NCBI GenBank assembly: GCA_037783545.1
Contig: JBBELK010000456.1
Span: 1-64,000 of the forward strand
Direction: 5' to 3'
Length of the DNA stretch: 64,000 bases
Source of the DNA: Henricia sp. BOLD:AAB3569
Taxonomy: Eukaryota; Echinodermata; Asteroidea; Spinulosida; Echinasteridae
The stretch's first letter is position 1, and each line of letters starts with the position of its first letter. The notes under the pieces are model-generated. The model was not told where the DNA came from, ran no database searches, and worked only from the letters and a program-made list of their open reading frames with translations. The position numbers and the translations under genes are program-made. Positions 62,961-64,000 of the stretch are shown piece by piece.

Positions 62961-63791
62961 GTGTGTCCCAAATGCCGGCAAATTTGGAAATCAAGGAATT
63001 TTCCAACCAACTTCAAATTTTGCATGCTCCAAACTGTATATATTCCGCACTTGTCATGCAAAATTGACAGATTTTCGCTGGGAAATGACGGAGAAATTTC
63101 AGAGTTTAGGGAAAACGGAGCTCGGCTGCGTGGTTATTCCCCTAACCGTGGCTGTTGGGACACCCTGCGCCGCGCTGGTGTACATTTGTACGGCCGTTGA
63201 CTCACCCCAGATTGTGACGGGAATTAGGTCAAAGTGTGTCCCAAATGCCGGCAAATTTGGAAATCAAGGAATTTTCCAACCAACTTCAAATTTTGCATGC
63301 TCCAAACTGTATATATTCCGCACTTGTCATGCAAAATTGACAGATTTTCGCTGGGAAATGACGGAGAAATTTCAGAGTTTAGGGAAAACGGAGCTCGGCT
63401 GCGTGGTTATTCCCCTAACCGTGGCTGTTGGGACATCCTGCGCATGCGCCGCGCTGGTGTACATTTGTACGGCCGTTGACTCACCCCAGATTGTGACGGG
63501 AATTAGGTCAAAGTGTGTCCCAAATGCCGGCAAATTTGGAAATCAAGGAATTGTCCAACCAACTTCAAATTTTGCATGCTCCAAACTGTATATATTCCGC
63601 ACTTGTCATGCAAAATTGACAGATTTTCGCTGGGAAATGACGGAGAAATTTCAGAGTTTAGGGAAAACGGAGCTCGGCTGCGTGGTTATTCCCCTAACCA
63701 TGGCTGTTGGGACACCCTGCGCATGCGCCGCGCTGGTGTACATTTGTACGGCCGTTGACTCACCCCAGATTGTGACGGGAATTAGGTCAAA
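62961..63791 (+). repeat. Trimer S-L-L, copy 3 (831 bp)
   Basis: This is a tandem copy of 62130-62960. Its third unit has CCTAACCATGG in addition to GGAATTGTCC, while copy 2 lacks it. Confidence 0.9.
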
Positions 63792-64000
63792 GTGTGTCCC
63801 AAATGCCGGCAAATTTGGAAATCAAGGAATTTTCCAACCAACTTCAAATTTTGCATGCTCCAAACTGTATATATTCCGCACTTGTCATGCAAAATTGACA
63901 GATTTTCGCTGGGAAATGACGGAGAAATTTCAGAGTTTAGGGAAAACGGAGCTCGGCTGCGTGGTTATTCCCCTAACCGTGGCTGTTGGGACACCCTGCG
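63792..64000 (+). repeat. Partial monomer at the right edge
   Basis: This is the first 209 bases of a further unit with no visible variant. It is cut by the window end just before the site that separates S from L, so its type cannot be told. Confidence 0.95.

Larger units (their letters stand above)
1..64000 (+). repeat. Tandem satellite DNA array, 273/279-bp monomer
   Basis: The same unit repeats head to tail from the first base to the last, always in the same orientation. Successive GTGTGTCCCAAATG marks lie 273 or 279 bases apart with few exceptions (272, 274-276, 278, 297). 231 complete units fit between 124 and 63791: 135 S and 96 L or L-derived. No unique sequence, mobile element or gene interrupts them, so every stretch of the window is accounted for by this array. 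The unit is not one I recognise. Known biology of such arrays (tens of kilobases, highly homogenised, higher-order periodicity) points to centromeric or pericentromeric heterochromatin of a eukaryote; that placement is inference. Both array edges lie outside the window. Confidence 0.98.
41346..64000 (+). repeat. Array domain C (L-rich)
   Basis: 51 of its 81 complete units are L. CAAATGTTGC is common but no longer linked to GGTAAATTT / AATCATGG as in domain B, and TTTCTACGG is almost gone (one unit, at 46050). New markers include AATCAAGAAAT, GGAATTGTCC, TTAACCATGG-type changes, GTGATTATT, TTGTATGGCC, GGGGAAACGG, AAATTTTAGAG and AGTTGAGGG. Three further one-base changes (near 47332, 47881 and 48990) all hit the same run of Cs in TATTCCCCTAACC. 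Confidence 0.75.

Noticed and set aside
1..64000. CRISPR array
   Set aside because: Periodic, but the whole 273/279-bp unit is repeated with no variable spacers, and no cas genes are present.
1..64000. Hammerhead ribozyme in the satellite, as known from some animal satellites
   Set aside because: I looked for the CUGANGA core on both strands of the monomer and found none.
1..64000. Possible transposon or rDNA-spacer origin of the monomer
   Set aside because: I saw no terminal repeats, target-site duplications, transposase or polymerase domains, tRNA-like A/B boxes or rRNA sequence that would support either.

Overview
The whole 64,000-base window is one uninterrupted head-to-tail satellite DNA array. 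The repeat unit is 273 bp in a short form (S) and 279 bp in a long form (L); L carries six extra bases in the GC-rich part of the unit. Using the start of the GTGTGTCCCAAATG motif as a register mark, I traced 231 complete units from 124 to 63791, plus a partial unit at each end (1-123 and 63792-64000). 135 are S-type and 96 are L-type or L-derived. These lengths plus the indels I could see account exactly for the 63,668 bases. All units are on the same strand. I found no inverted unit, transposon insertion, unique spacer, RNA gene, CRISPR array or credible protein gene. Neighbouring units usually differ from the consensus at only zero to a few bases.

Arrays of this size and homogeneity are typical of eukaryotic centromeric or pericentromeric heterochromatin. 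I do not recognise the monomer and cannot name the organism. CpG is not depleted (14 CpG in a 273-bp S unit, observed/expected about 0.9), which argues mildly against a genome with heavy germline CpG methylation and decay.

Layout, from shared rare variants. Domain A (1 to about 13.6 kb; 24 of 49 units L) is a mosaic of two tetramers, T1 (1,110 bp) and T2 (1,098 bp), assembled into a 2,487-bp nine-unit higher-order repeat, plus a tandem 1,377-bp pentamer. Domain B (about 13.6-41.3 kb; 21 of 101 units L) starts with a more divergent stretch. It then shows a 546-bp dimer duplication, an 825-bp trimer duplication, a 4,113-bp block repeated 8,232 bp downstream and a 2.2-kb block repeated about 10.16 kb downstream. 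Domain C (about 41.3-64 kb; 51 of 81 units L) has its own tetramers and trimers, and a longer repeat marked by an 18-bp internal duplication.

Several forward open reading frames of thousands of codons run through the array. They exist because 273, 279 and 297 are multiples of three and one frame of the monomer lacks a stop. Stop-bearing units have been copied along with the rest, so I treat the frames as by-products of the repeat. The oddest local signal is a cluster of about 18 one- or two-base indels between 36.65 and 42.4 kb, against about seven in the other 58 kb. This may be a consensus or assembly artefact, or a genuinely different stretch of the array.
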